64,000 nt of DNA. Source: Hyphomicrobiales bacterium (lineage in GTDB: Bacteria > Pseudomonadota > Alphaproteobacteria > Rhizobiales > CAJQND01). The stretch spans positions 107,112 to 171,111 of the forward strand of contig JANQOW010000075.1 of the NCBI GenBank assembly GCA_028285595.1, given 5' to 3'. Below, in pieces: positions 34,899-43,358 of this stretch (the first letter of the stretch is position 1; each line of letters begins with the position of its first letter). The notes under the pieces are model-generated. The model ran no database searches. It had not been told where the DNA came from and saw only the letters and a list, made by a program, of their open reading frames with translations. The translations under genes were made by a program, and so were the position numbers.

Positions 34899-36608
34899 TC
34901 AAAACAGGAAGTACCGTTGTGCCATGGGCAACACCTCTGCCGGCTCACAAGTCAGCAGTTCACCATCGGCCCGCACCTCATAGGTTTCAGGGTCCACCTC
35001 AATCACCGGCAAACTGTTATTCAGGATCATCTCCGCTTTGCCAATTTCTCGCGTTCCCTCGACCGCCACCAGATCGCTATCAAGCTCAAGCGCGTCGAGC
35101 GATGCGTTTTCCAAGGCCAGTTTCGACACGAAGTTGACCCGGCTTTTGGTCCGGGCCCGCCCGAAAGCTGCGAACATGGGGCGGTAGTGCACCGGCTGAG
35201 GTGTGGGGATCGATGCGTTCGGATCTCCCATTGGCGCCGCTGCGATCGAGCCCATTTTGAGCACCAAATCTGGCTTCACTCCGAAAAACGCCGGTGACCA
35301 GAGCACCAGATCGGCAAACTTGCCAACCTCGACAGAACCTATGTGGCGCGACATGCCGTGCGCGATTGCTGGATTGATTGTGTACTTGGCGATGTAACGG
35401 CGGACCCTCAGATTGTCATTGTCGCCAGTCTCATCCGGCAAGGCGCCTCGCTGGCGCTTCATCTTGTCGGCGGTTTGCCAAGTGCGCAGCAGAACCTCAC
35501 CGACCCTTCCCATGGCCTGGCTGTCTGAGGCGATGACGGAAAATGCACCCAGATCATGCAAGATGTCTTCTGCCGCTATCGTTTCCTTTCGGATGCGGCT
35601 CTCGGCAAAGGCGATATCTTCGGCAATCGACGGGTCCAGATGGTGACAGACCATCAGCATATCCAGATGCTCGTCGACAGTGTTGACGGTGTAAGGTCTG
35701 GTGGGGTTGGTTGATGAAGGAATAACGTTTCCCGCACCGCATACTTTGATGATGTCAGGAGCGTGTCCGCCGCCCGCGCCTTCAGTGTGAAAAGCATGGA
35801 TCGTGCGGCCCTTGATGGCGTCAAGCGTGTTCTCCACGAACCCAGATTCGTTCAGCGTATCCGTGTGGATCATCACCTGGACATCCAAGTCGTCTGCCAC
35901 ACTCAAGCAACAATCGATCGCCTGAGGCGTGGTGCCCCAATCCTCATGCAGCTTTAGGGCACAAGCCCCTGCCGCAACCTGCTCTACCAAGCCTGCAGCG
36001 TCTGAGGCGTTCCCTTTACCGGAAAAGCCGAGATTCACCGGAAAGGCTTCGGCAGCCTCAAGCATGCGAGAGATATGGAACGCCCCTGGCGTACATGTGG
36101 TGGCGTTGGTGCCCGTAGCCGGCCCGGTGCCACCGCCCAGCATGGTCGTAACACCGGAGTAGAGAGCATCCTCGATCTGCTGCGGGCAAATGAAGTGGAT
36201 ATGCGCATCAAAGCCACCGGCGGTGAGGATCTTACCTTCGCCGGCAATGGCTTCAGTGGACGGGCCAATGATAATGTCCACACCCGATTGCACATCCGGA
36301 TTGCCGGCCTTGCCAATCGCAGCGATCATTCCATCGCGCAGGCCAACGTCGGCTTTGTAGATGCCGGTGTGGTCCACGATCAGAGCATTGGTGATCACCG
36401 TATCCACGGCACCACCCGCACGGGTGACCTGGCTTTGCCCCATCCCGTCGCGAATAACCTTGCCACCGCCAAACTTCACTTCTTCACCATAGGTGGTCAG
36501 GTCTTTCTCAACTTCGATGAAGAGCTCCGTATCGGCCAGGCGCACCTTGTCCCCGGTGGTTGGCCCATACATCGCTGCGTAGGTAGAACGGGAAACTGTC
36601 GTCGCCAT
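34899..36608 (-). CDS. ureC: Urease subunit alpha
   Basis: A 569-residue catalytic subunit that hydrolyses urea to ammonia and carbamate. All active-site residues are present, shifted by two from Klebsiella numbering: H136 and H138 (HIH), the carbamylated K219, H221, H248, H274, D362 for metal, plus C321 and H322 on the mobile flap (MVCHHLD). The length is the family norm. Its ATG overlaps the last base of ureB. It requires UreD, UreE, UreF and UreG, which are all encoded around it. Confidence 0.98.
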   Translation of the reverse strand: MATTVSRSTYAAMYGPTTGDKVRLADTELFIEVEKDLTTYGEEVKFGGGKVIRDGMGQSQVTRAGGAVDTVITNALIVDHTGIYKADVGLRDGMIAAIGKAGNPDVQSGVDIIIGPSTEAIAGEGKILTAGGFDAHIHFICPQQIEDALYSGVTTMLGGGTGPATGTNATTCTPGAFHISRMLEAAEAFPVNLGFSGKGNASDAAGLVEQVAAGACALKLHEDWGTTPQAIDCCLSVADDLDVQVMIHTDTLNESGFVENTLDAIKGRTIHAFHTEGAGGGHAPDIIKVCGAGNVIPSSTNPTRPYTVNTVDEHLDMLMVCHHLDPSIAEDIAFAESRIRKETIAAEDILHDLGAFSVIASDSQAMGRVGEVLLRTWQTADKMKRQRGALPDETGDNDNLRVRRYIAKYTINPAIAHGMSRHIGSVEVGKFADLVLWSPAFFGVKPDLVLKMGSIAAAPMGDPNASIPTPQPVHYRPMFAAFGRARTKSRVNFVSKLALENASLDALELDSDLVAVEGTREIGKAEMILNNSLPVIEVDPETYEVRADGELLTCEPAEVLPMAQRYFLF

Positions 36609-36916
36609 CAGTCCAGGTCTCCCATAATCTTGCCATTGAACCCGATAGCCCGGCGCGCGCCCCCGTAGGGCACAAGTTGAACGTCGCGGGACTGGCCAGG
36701 CTCGAAGCGAATGGCTGTGCCGGAGGGAATATCAAGCCGCATGCCACGCGCGGTCTCCCGTTCAAAGTCCAGGGCGGCATTGGTTTCAAAGAAGTGATAA
36801 TGCGATCCGACCTGAATGGGGCGGTCTCCCGTGTTGGCCACGACGATTGTGATGGCCTCACGGTTCTGGTTGAGAGTCAACTCACCCTCTGCGGTTATAA
36901 TTTCTCCTGGAATCAT
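36608..36916 (-). CDS. ureB: Urease subunit beta
   Basis: 102 residues, starting [16 protein letters not shown] and containing the conserved [11 protein letters not shown] segment and the C-terminal [12 protein letters not shown]. It is a structural subunit of the (alpha-beta-gamma)3 enzyme. It begins 9 bp after ureA and ends on the ureC start codon. Confidence 0.97.
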   Translation of the reverse strand: MIPGEIITAEGELTLNQNREAITIVVANTGDRPIQVGSHYHFFETNAALDFERETARGMRLDIPSGTAIRFEPGQSRDVQLVPYGGARRAIGFNGKIMGDLD

Positions 36917-36925
36917 CGCTCCCCC

Positions 36926-37228
36926 TCAACGGATTGGTTGATGGACCGTCACCAGCTTGGTGCCGTCCGGAAATGTGGCTTCGACCTGAACATCCGGGAT
37001 CATCTCCGCAACGCCCTCCATCACCTGATCGCGGCTGATCACCGTAGCTCCATCGGCCATGAGATCGGCGACCGAGCGTCCGTCCCGCGCGCCTTCCACA
37101 ACGTAGTCTGTGATTAAGGCTACGGCTTCGGGATGATTGAGCTTCACCCCTCGCTCCAAGCGGCGCCGCGCCACCATGGCAGCCATGGCAACCAGCAGCT
37201 TGTCTTTCTCTCTAGGACTTAAGATCAT
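36926..37228 (-). CDS. ureA: Urease subunit gamma
   Basis: 100 residues, opening [19 protein letters not shown]. It contains [21 protein letters not shown], the hallmark of the gamma subunit, and [20 protein letters not shown] at the end. It follows ureD by 18 bp. Separate gamma and beta genes are the standard state in proteobacteria. Confidence 0.97.
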   Translation of the reverse strand: MILSPREKDKLLVAMAAMVARRRLERGVKLNHPEAVALITDYVVEGARDGRSVADLMADGATVISRDQVMEGVAEMIPDVQVEATFPDGTKLVTVHQPIR

Positions 37229-37246
37229 CCTTTTTGCTTCCTCCCT

Positions 37247-38122
37247 CTAACAGGACCAGACTCTGGGGAGGGCCTGACCCTTTCTCAGAATCTGCAACAC
37301 CTCCACCAATGCCTTCCTAAGCTGGTATCCGCTGGGGGCCAGCAGCCGCACCAGCAACACATCGCCTAAGTTGCTGCAGCCTCCTGAAATGTCGAATGTC
37401 TCCAGGCAGGGGACAAGCAGGGCGCGGGCCGCCTCAAGAGCATCTCCACACAGTACGATGGTGGCGAACGCACGGGCCCCCGATCCTGTGGCGAGCCGAT
37501 CGAGACGAGCCGCAATATCGCCATCAAGTTCCAGGCTGTCGATGAAAACACGCTTACTGTCTAAATGCACTGTCCAACGGTCGCGCAGCAAACCGGCCCG
37601 AACCTCTTCGCCCATTGCGGGTCTTCCCAGAATGACCGCTTCTGAGGCGAGCAATCGGGCCCCGCTTTCCATTCTCACAGCGGTGGAACGGCGCAACCGG
37701 CCTCCGTGAAAAACGATCGTCTCTTGCGGCAGCCAGAAGGCATCGGCGCCTGCGGCCACATGGAGTTTTGTTGAAATGTGGGCATCATCTCCGCGGGACT
37801 TGTAAATGCGCTCGCAGGCTTGGGTGGTTACGCAAGCTGATGCCCCATCCCCCCAGGAACAGCTCACATCAAGGCGGTCTCCATCCGTCAAACCACCAGA
37901 TGTGTTGACCAGCACAGCTTCCATCGATTGCTGGGGCGTGTTTCGCGGTAAACGCACCTTCAAGCAGCCCGCTTGATAGAGCTCGCCGATGGTAGCTTTG
38001 CCCGCGGCGCCGTGAAAGCTGACGCGAGCTGAGCCTTGTGCACGCTGCAGGCGCTTCGGTGCGCAGGAATTGCGCGCCACGACCTTTAGCGTAGGCCTCT
38101 TGGCTGGTCGGCTTGCGCCCAT
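37247..38122 (-). CDS. ureD: Urease accessory protein UreD
   Basis: A 291-residue scaffold for nickel insertion. Recognisable blocks are VNTSGGLTDGDRLDV near 72-86, CVTTQACERIYKS, and WLPQETIVFHGGRL. The protein forms the tunnel through which nickel passes from UreG to UreC. The N-terminal 30 residues are basic and variable. It is the first gene of the operon; 395 bp upstream begins the divergent lysR-type gene. Confidence 0.93.
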   Translation of the reverse strand: MGASRPAKRPTLKVVARNSCAPKRLQRAQGSARVSFHGAAGKATIGELYQAGCLKVRLPRNTPQQSMEAVLVNTSGGLTDGDRLDVSCSWGDGASACVTTQACERIYKSRGDDAHISTKLHVAAGADAFWLPQETIVFHGGRLRRSTAVRMESGARLLASEAVILGRPAMGEEVRAGLLRDRWTVHLDSKRVFIDSLELDGDIAARLDRLATGSGARAFATIVLCGDALEAARALLVPCLETFDISGGCSNLGDVLLVRLLAPSGYQLRKALVEVLQILRKGQALPRVWSC

Positions 38123-38517
38123 TGATGCTTAGGCTCTGCTGCTGGTTGAACCGATTACGTGAGGTACGTTCATTTGCGAACCATGCTTATCAACAAGCAT
38201 GCCAGCTTTGAGCATAAGAGGACAGCCTCAATAACGATCTGATTTCAAAGAAGAAAGTGTTTGAATTGACTGAGTGGGGCTCAAATCCCACCTCTGAAAC
38301 CTGCCGAAAATCTGAGCACTTTGCCCAAAGTTAAATCACGGCCTGCAAGGTAGATGCTCACAGTGCCGGCCAACAAAAGGCTGATCCCCAACACTCAGGC
38401 AGATCACAACACGTTCACACGAGTTCTCGCGCATTCAGTTTAAGTTGAAAGGATTTAATTTCACTCATTTACGAAGCGGTTCTAACCTCCGCCCGATTCA
38501 CGTGGATTGAACGGGCA
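38123..38517. other. Divergent intergenic region between ureD and the LysR-type gene
   Basis: 395 bp that must hold the urease operon promoter (minus strand) and the promoter of the regulator (plus strand). No sigma-54 element with correct spacing was found; the nearest GGCAC on the minus strand (about 38363) has the wrong distance to a GC. The only clear symmetric element is at 38182-38201. Confidence 0.55.
38182..38201. promoter_or_regulatory. Inverted repeat, candidate operator for the LysR-type regulator
   Basis: CATGCTT and AAGCATG form a perfect 7-bp inverted repeat around ATCAAC, about 60 bp upstream of ureD. The size and symmetry suit a LysR-type recognition site, but the partner protein is not proven. 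It could also be a hairpin in the 5' leader of the urease mRNA. Confidence 0.4.
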
Positions 38518-39420
38518 ATGGAAGATTGGGACGACTACCGCTACTTCTTAGCGGTTGCAAAAGAAGGCAGCCTGTCGGCCGCTTCGCGCGAGCTGAAGGT
38601 GAGTCAGCCCACGGTGAGCCGGCGCATTTCACAGTTGGAGCAGCGCCTGAGCATTCGCCTCTTCGACCAGTTGCCAACGGGCATGCAACTCACGGCGCCC
38701 GCTCGGGAAATCGTCACAATCGCAGAAAATCTGGAGAACAGCGCTATCGAACTAAGGCGCCGTGTGGCGGGTCGGGAGACAGACCTTGCCGGGCCGATCA
38801 CGATAACCGCCACACAGTCCTTCGCCACGTGCTGGCTGGCACAGAGGATCGCTGCCTTCTCTGAGCAGTACCCTGAAATCGAGATCACCTGCCTAGCGGA
38901 GAACCAGGTCCTCAACCTTGCCCGGCGGGAGGCAGATTTGGCCATCCGATTTGGCCAACCTTCAGCCTCCGGATTGGTTGGATCCAGGGTTGGCACGGTT
39001 CACTGCGGCATCTACGGATCGAAGAACTACTTTGACGCATATGGCCTGCCTCAGTCACTTGAAGACCTTCAGCACCACAGGCTGATCGATACGGCCGATC
39101 CAATTGCTCAATTTCAGCAGAGCAAGGATCTCAAAGCACTCATGAACGATGCAGTTGTCTCAAGCAGAACAAACTGTCCTTACACCTACATCGCGCTGGC
39201 CCGTGCTGGTCAGGGGTTGATCTCGACCACTTGCTATATGACTGCGCGGGCACCTGAACTGATGCGGGTGCTTGCGGATGAATATGACAAGAAGATAGAG
39301 CTCTGGATGCTAATTCATCCGGACATGAAAGGATGCGCCCGAGTGCGGGTGTTCATGGACTTTATCCGTGATGAATTACGCCGTGACCAACAGCTTTTGA
39401 TCGGTGCGCAGGCTTCTTGA
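38518..39420 (+). CDS. LysR family transcriptional regulator
   Basis: A 300-residue regulator. The N-terminal winged helix (about 5-64) has the family pattern YFLAVAKEGSLSAASRELKVSQPTVSRRI, and a LysR-substrate-type effector domain follows from about residue 90. It is divergent from the urease operon, the usual arrangement for a LysR protein controlling its neighbour, though urease control by a LysR protein is not the standard model. The effector is unknown. It could alternatively serve the secreted repeat protein downstream. Confidence 0.9.
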   Translation: MEDWDDYRYFLAVAKEGSLSAASRELKVSQPTVSRRISQLEQRLSIRLFDQLPTGMQLTAPAREIVTIAENLENSAIELRRRVAGRETDLAGPITITATQSFATCWLAQRIAAFSEQYPEIEITCLAENQVLNLARREADLAIRFGQPSASGLVGSRVGTVHCGIYGSKNYFDAYGLPQSLEDLQHHRLIDTADPIAQFQQSKDLKALMNDAVVSSRTNCPYTYIALARAGQGLISTTCYMTARAPELMRVLADEYDKKIELWMLIHPDMKGCARVRVFMDFIRDELRRDQQLLIGAQAS

Positions 39421-39585
39421 GGCCTTGAATTTCAACGGTTTTGCTGTCCCATACAAATTCGATACCCAGCTATACGATCTTGTTTATGGCGTCTGAGTGA
39501 TCGCCTGTGGAATGTCTCCTTTAGCGGATGAGGCCGTTTGCGCTGCGCTTTGCGCGGTGCCTGCGGAGTGCGAGCAACCCATCGT

Positions 39586-39602
39586 GCCAGGCGCAGCCTG
39601 GC
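39586..39602 (+). promoter_or_regulatory. Short hairpin just upstream of the RTX gene
   Basis: GCCAGGC and GCCTGGC pair as a perfect 7-bp stem with a 3-nt loop, ending 9 bases before the AGGAG ribosome-binding site. It could affect translation start or stability of the RTX mRNA. There is no adjoining T-run, so it is unlikely to be a terminator. Confidence 0.35.
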
Positions 39603-39622
39603 CTTAAAAGGAGCAAGATCCA

Positions 39623-42600
39623 ATGTCCCGCAGAACGACCATCATTCCAGATGGAGACAATCAGGCCCGAGAGAGCCAGAACAATGGCGATCGGTTTATC
39701 CTTCGCCGGGGTGATGCCACAACCGTAGACGGCGCGCCTGTGCTCACCTTTGCCGATGACCGTGTCCGCTTCGATAACTTCGGCACGGCGTCCACAACCG
39801 GCGACACCGCCACAGTGGCAATAGAAGGTGACAGGGGCACTCTCAACAACTTCTCAACCGCTAACATAGAAGCGGAAGGCACCGGCGTCGAAATCTCCGG
39901 TGAGCGCGCGAACGTGCGCAACTTTGGCACCATCGAGGGCGACGTAAATGGCGTGGACTTCGTAAACGGAGGCCAGTCTTCAGGCCGGCTGACCAACGTT
40001 GGCACCATTACCAGCGACAGCCGCGCGGTCAACATTGGCGGCGACGGTGTTCGCATTTCCAATTTTGGAGACATCCTCGGAACCGGCAACCAGCGCAACG
40101 GCACCATCTACTCCGACGGCAGCGCTGACAACTTCTCCATCGATAACCGGCGTAACGGCACAATCGATGCAGGCGAAGGCAACGAAGGCGCAGCCATTGC
40201 GCTGCAAACCGGCGACGCGGACGGCGACGTTGTAAGAGCGCAGATCGTCAATGACGGCGTTATTGCCGGACGTGGCCAGGCCGCCGCCAATCTTGGAACG
40301 GCGGGCGACGGCATCCGCATCTTTGCCGGCGCTGATGATGTTACCTTCAAAGGCGACATCAACAATGATGGCGTCATCTCATCAGAAAGCCTGCAAGGCA
40401 CGACAGCAGCGATCCGTGTTGCGAACGGCGTAAACTTTGTTGGCGAGATTGATAACGATCGTGGAGCGGTTATCGCCGGCGCACAAAACGGCGTCTATTT
40501 CGGCGAAGGCACGCACAATGCCCGCATCGACAATGATGGCACGATTTCTTCCGACAGCCGTGCGGTCAACATCGATGGAACCGGCGTGAGGCTGGACAAT
40601 GACGGCATCATCCTTGGTACTGGCGATCAGCGCAATGGCACCGTCTATGCCGATGGCACTGCTGATTTCTACTCGATAGACAACGGTCACCGCGGTGAAA
40701 TTGATGCGGGCGACGGCAACCAAGGTGCCGGGATTGCCTTGCAAACCGGTAATTTTGCCGAAGACGTGGTCAATGCCGATATCATCAACCGCGGCAATGT
40801 TGACGGTCGTGGCCAGGCGGCCTCGAACACCGGGCTTGCCGGTGACGGCGTCCGCATTTTCACCAGTGTTGGAGAAGCTACATTCCGGGGCAACCTCTTC
40901 AACAGCGGTGACATCACATCAGAAAGTACGCAAGGCACCACCGCCGGTGTCCGTATTGCCGACGGGGTTGGTTTTGTTGGTGACATCACCAACACCCGAA
41001 CCGGCGACATTGCCGGCGCGCAAAATGGCCTTTACTTCGGCAACGGCGAGCACAATGCCCGCGTTCGCAACTTCGGTGAAATCGAGTCCGGCAGCCGGGC
41101 AGTCAATATTGACGGCACGGGCGTGACGCTGATCAACAGCGGCCGTATTGAAGGCACCGGCGATCAGCGCAATGGCACCGTCTATTCCGATGGAACTGCC
41201 GATGACTATGCCATCATCAACAATCGCAGAGGTGACATTGACGCAGGAGAAGGCAATCAAGGCGCCGGCATCGCACTGCAAACCGGTGACGTGTCAGGAG
41301 ATGTAGTCAACGCGGAGCTTGTAAACCACGGCAACATTGACGGCCGCGGTCAGGCCGCGTCGAATACCGGCCTTGCTGGCGATGGCGTGCGGATCTTCAC
41401 CAGTGTCGGCGAAGCAACCTTCAAGGGCGACTTTCTCAACAGCGGCGATATCCGCTCGGAAAGCACGCAGGGGACCACCGCCGGTGTCCGGATTGCCGAC
41501 GGCGTTGGTTTCGTTGGTGACATCACCAATACCCGCAGCGGCGATATTGTGGGTGCACAAAATGGCCTCTATTTCGGCAATGGCGCCCACGACGTCACGG
41601 TACGCAACTTCGGTGAGATCCAATCCGGTAGCCGGGCGGTCAATATTGATGGCACGGGCGTCACCTTGATCAATGATCGTGACATCGAAGGAACCGGTGA
41701 TCAGCGAAATGGAACCGTCTATGCGGATGCCACGGCAGATAACTATGCCATCATCAACAACCGAAATGGTGACATTGATGCAGGCCACGGCAACAACGGG
41801 TCAGCCGTATCGCTTCAAACAGGTGATGTAGACGGCGACACCGTGACCGCGTCGGTGACGAACCATGGTGACATTGTCGGCCGTGGTGATGCTGTCGACG
41901 GCAACACGGTGGGTGATGGCGTGCGCATCTTCAGCAGCCAGTCCGACGTGACCTTCCAGGGCAACGTGACCAACACTGGCCTCATTGCTGCCTCCAACCA
42001 ATCGGCTGCCGCTGTTGGCATCAGCATCGAGGACGGCGTGACGCTTGACGGTCAGATCGTCAACAAGGGCCGGATCGTTGCTTCCGAAACGGCAATTGAC
42101 GCAACCGAAGCAGGCGGCAACGTGAATGTGCTGAACCGTGGTCGGATCGACGGTGACGTGAAGCTATCCGCTGGAAACGACGTGTTCGATAGCGCACACG
42201 GCAACACTTTTGGCACGATCGACGGTGGTGCCGGCGATGATACGCTGACAGGTGGCCGTGAGAACAACCTGCTGATCGGCGGGTTGGGCAGCGATGGTCT
42301 CAATGGCGGCAAAGGCACTGACACGGTGGCCTACAACGACGCCGACGTTCCCGTCGTTGTCAACCTGGAAGACGGTACGGCAACCCGCGAAACTGGCTTT
42401 TCACTGAGTTTCGATGATGTTCCCGTAGCTCCCCTTACGTTGAACCCGGCCCTTTCGGGAGACTTCGTCACCGAGGCGCTGAACGGCAATCTCTATTTCA
42501 ACATCCACACCAATGACTTCAATGGTGGCGAAATCCGCGGTCAGCTCGACACGGTTGTCGACAACACCGTGGGTGGAAACGGCACGATTGTCATATCCGG

Positions 42601-43276
42601 CGGTCTCGACGCCAGCCAGGAGCCCGGTCCAACCTCGGACTCTGAGGCGACCGGCTTCGGCACCGTAACCATCAATGTGGTCGACGGAGTCGCGAACAGC
42701 TATTCGCTCGATCTCGACGTGTCGGGTCTGTCAACTTCCGATCTGCTGCCTGTTGCAGGCGTCAGTTCGATCCATATCCACAACGCACCTGCTGGTGTGA
42801 ACGGTCCAGTGGCGCTGGACGCTGTTCAAGATGCCGGCGGTGACGTTAACGGAGTTGCGCAGACGCCTGGAGCAGACACCGGCGATGGCAATGTCTTCGC
42901 TGAAGTGGTTGAGACCGACACTCTGACAAGCATCGAGAATGTGATTGGTTCGAACGATGGAGACGTAATCACAGGCGACGCCGCGGCCAACAGGCTCGAA
43001 GGACTATCCGGCGATGACGTCCTCACGGGCGGTCTCAATGCGGACGTCTTTGTGTTCGGGCCGGCCGACGCCCCCAGCAATGACACGGTCTCCGACTATG
43101 CAGATGGCGAGGACCTGTTTGATGTGAGCGCCTTCGGGTTCACCGGCTTTGGTGACATCGGCGTTGTGCAGCAAGGCAACGACACCCTCCTGACGTTTGC
43201 TGCTGACAACACGGTGAAGCTGGACGACGTGGATGCCGGCGACATCGACGCCGGCGACTTCCTGTTCACCGCCTAG
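39623..43276 (+). CDS. Large RTX/CHRD repeat protein, type I secreted
   Basis: A 1217-residue acidic protein, glycine- and asparagine-rich, in which I see no cysteine. It lacks a Sec signal, as expected of type I substrates. Residues 1-130 are an entry region. Four tandem 179-residue units (about 132-845) of short beta-strand repeats resemble a beta-helix. Calcium-binding GGxGxDxLxGG nonapeptides follow from about 860 (GGAGDDTLTGG, GGLGSDGLNGG). A CHRD-like segment is next, with NLYFNIHTNDFNGGEIRGQL and, later, SIHIHNAPAGVNGPV. A last RTX set (LEGLSGDDVLTGG) and an acidic C-terminal secretion region ending FLFTA complete it. AGGAG nine bases upstream supports the start. The transporter genes follow directly, so this is very probably their substrate. 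Likely roles are adhesion or surface-layer formation. Confidence 0.85.
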   Translation: MSRRTTIIPDGDNQARESQNNGDRFILRRGDATTVDGAPVLTFADDRVRFDNFGTASTTGDTATVAIEGDRGTLNNFSTANIEAEGTGVEISGERANVRNFGTIEGDVNGVDFVNGGQSSGRLTNVGTITSDSRAVNIGGDGVRISNFGDILGTGNQRNGTIYSDGSADNFSIDNRRNGTIDAGEGNEGAAIALQTGDADGDVVRAQIVNDGVIAGRGQAAANLGTAGDGIRIFAGADDVTFKGDINNDGVISSESLQGTTAAIRVANGVNFVGEIDNDRGAVIAGAQNGVYFGEGTHNARIDNDGTISSDSRAVNIDGTGVRLDNDGIILGTGDQRNGTVYADGTADFYSIDNGHRGEIDAGDGNQGAGIALQTGNFAEDVVNADIINRGNVDGRGQAASNTGLAGDGVRIFTSVGEATFRGNLFNSGDITSESTQGTTAGVRIADGVGFVGDITNTRTGDIAGAQNGLYFGNGEHNARVRNFGEIESGSRAVNIDGTGVTLINSGRIEGTGDQRNGTVYSDGTADDYAIINNRRGDIDAGEGNQGAGIALQTGDVSGDVVNAELVNHGNIDGRGQAASNTGLAGDGVRIFTSVGEATFKGDFLNSGDIRSESTQGTTAGVRIADGVGFVGDITNTRSGDIVGAQNGLYFGNGAHDVTVRNFGEIQSGSRAVNIDGTGVTLINDRDIEGTGDQRNGTVYADATADNYAIINNRNGDIDAGHGNNGSAVSLQTGDVDGDTVTASVTNHGDIVGRGDAVDGNTVGDGVRIFSSQSDVTFQGNVTNTGLIAASNQSAAAVGISIEDGVTLDGQIVNKGRIVASETAIDATEAGGNVNVLNRGRIDGDVKLSAGNDVFDSAHGNTFGTIDGGAGDDTLTGGRENNLLIGGLGSDGLNGGKGTDTVAYNDADVPVVVNLEDGTATRETGFSLSFDDVPVAPLTLNPALSGDFVTEALNGNLYFNIHTNDFNGGEIRGQLDTVVDNTVGGNGTIVISGGLDASQEPGPTSDSEATGFGTVTINVVDGVANSYSLDLDVSGLSTSDLLPVAGVSSIHIHNAPAGVNGPVALDAVQDAGGDVNGVAQTPGADTGDGNVFAEVVETDTLTSIENVIGSNDGDVITGDAAANRLEGLSGDDVLTGGLNADVFVFGPADAPSNDTVSDYADGEDLFDVSAFGFTGFGDIGVVQQGNDTLLTFAADNTVKLDDVDAGDIDAGDFLFTA
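40015..42160 (+). repeat. Four tandem 537-bp repeats inside the RTX gene
   Basis: Equivalent bases of the (C/T)(G/A)A(T/C)CAGCG motif fall at 40087, 40624, 41161 and 41698, exactly 537 bp (179 codons) apart. Units 2 and 3 are closest to each other in protein sequence. The fourth diverges in its second half and runs into the RTX region. The exact edges are approximate. Such long near-identical repeats can expand or contract by recombination and are prone to assembly collapse. Confidence 0.88.
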
Positions 43277-43288
43277 TCCATCGCCAAG

Positions 43289-43322
43289 GGGAGACAGGCA
43301 CCGCCCCGTTCGCCTGTCTCCC
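43289..43322 (+). terminator. Strong hairpin between the RTX gene and its secretion ATPase gene
   Basis: GGGAGACAGGC and GCCTGTCTCCC form a perfect 11-bp stem with a 12-nt loop, 12 bp after the RTX stop. The downstream tract is TAAAACCC and not a T-run, so it is more likely a partial terminator or an RNA-stabilising structure. That would let the substrate be made in excess over the transporter. Confidence 0.55.
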
Positions 43323-43358
43323 TAAAACCCTCCGTCTCTCCAGAAAAACCCATCCACA

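Noticed and set aside
38341..38380. Possible sigma-54 promoter for the urease operon on the minus strand (GGCAC near 38363)
   Set aside because: The distance from GG to the next GC is two bases shorter than required, and the flanking bases do not fit.
40015..42160. Regular repeats that could suggest a CRISPR array
   Set aside because: The period is 537 bp, the repeats are in frame in a single coding sequence, and there are no short spacers or cas genes.
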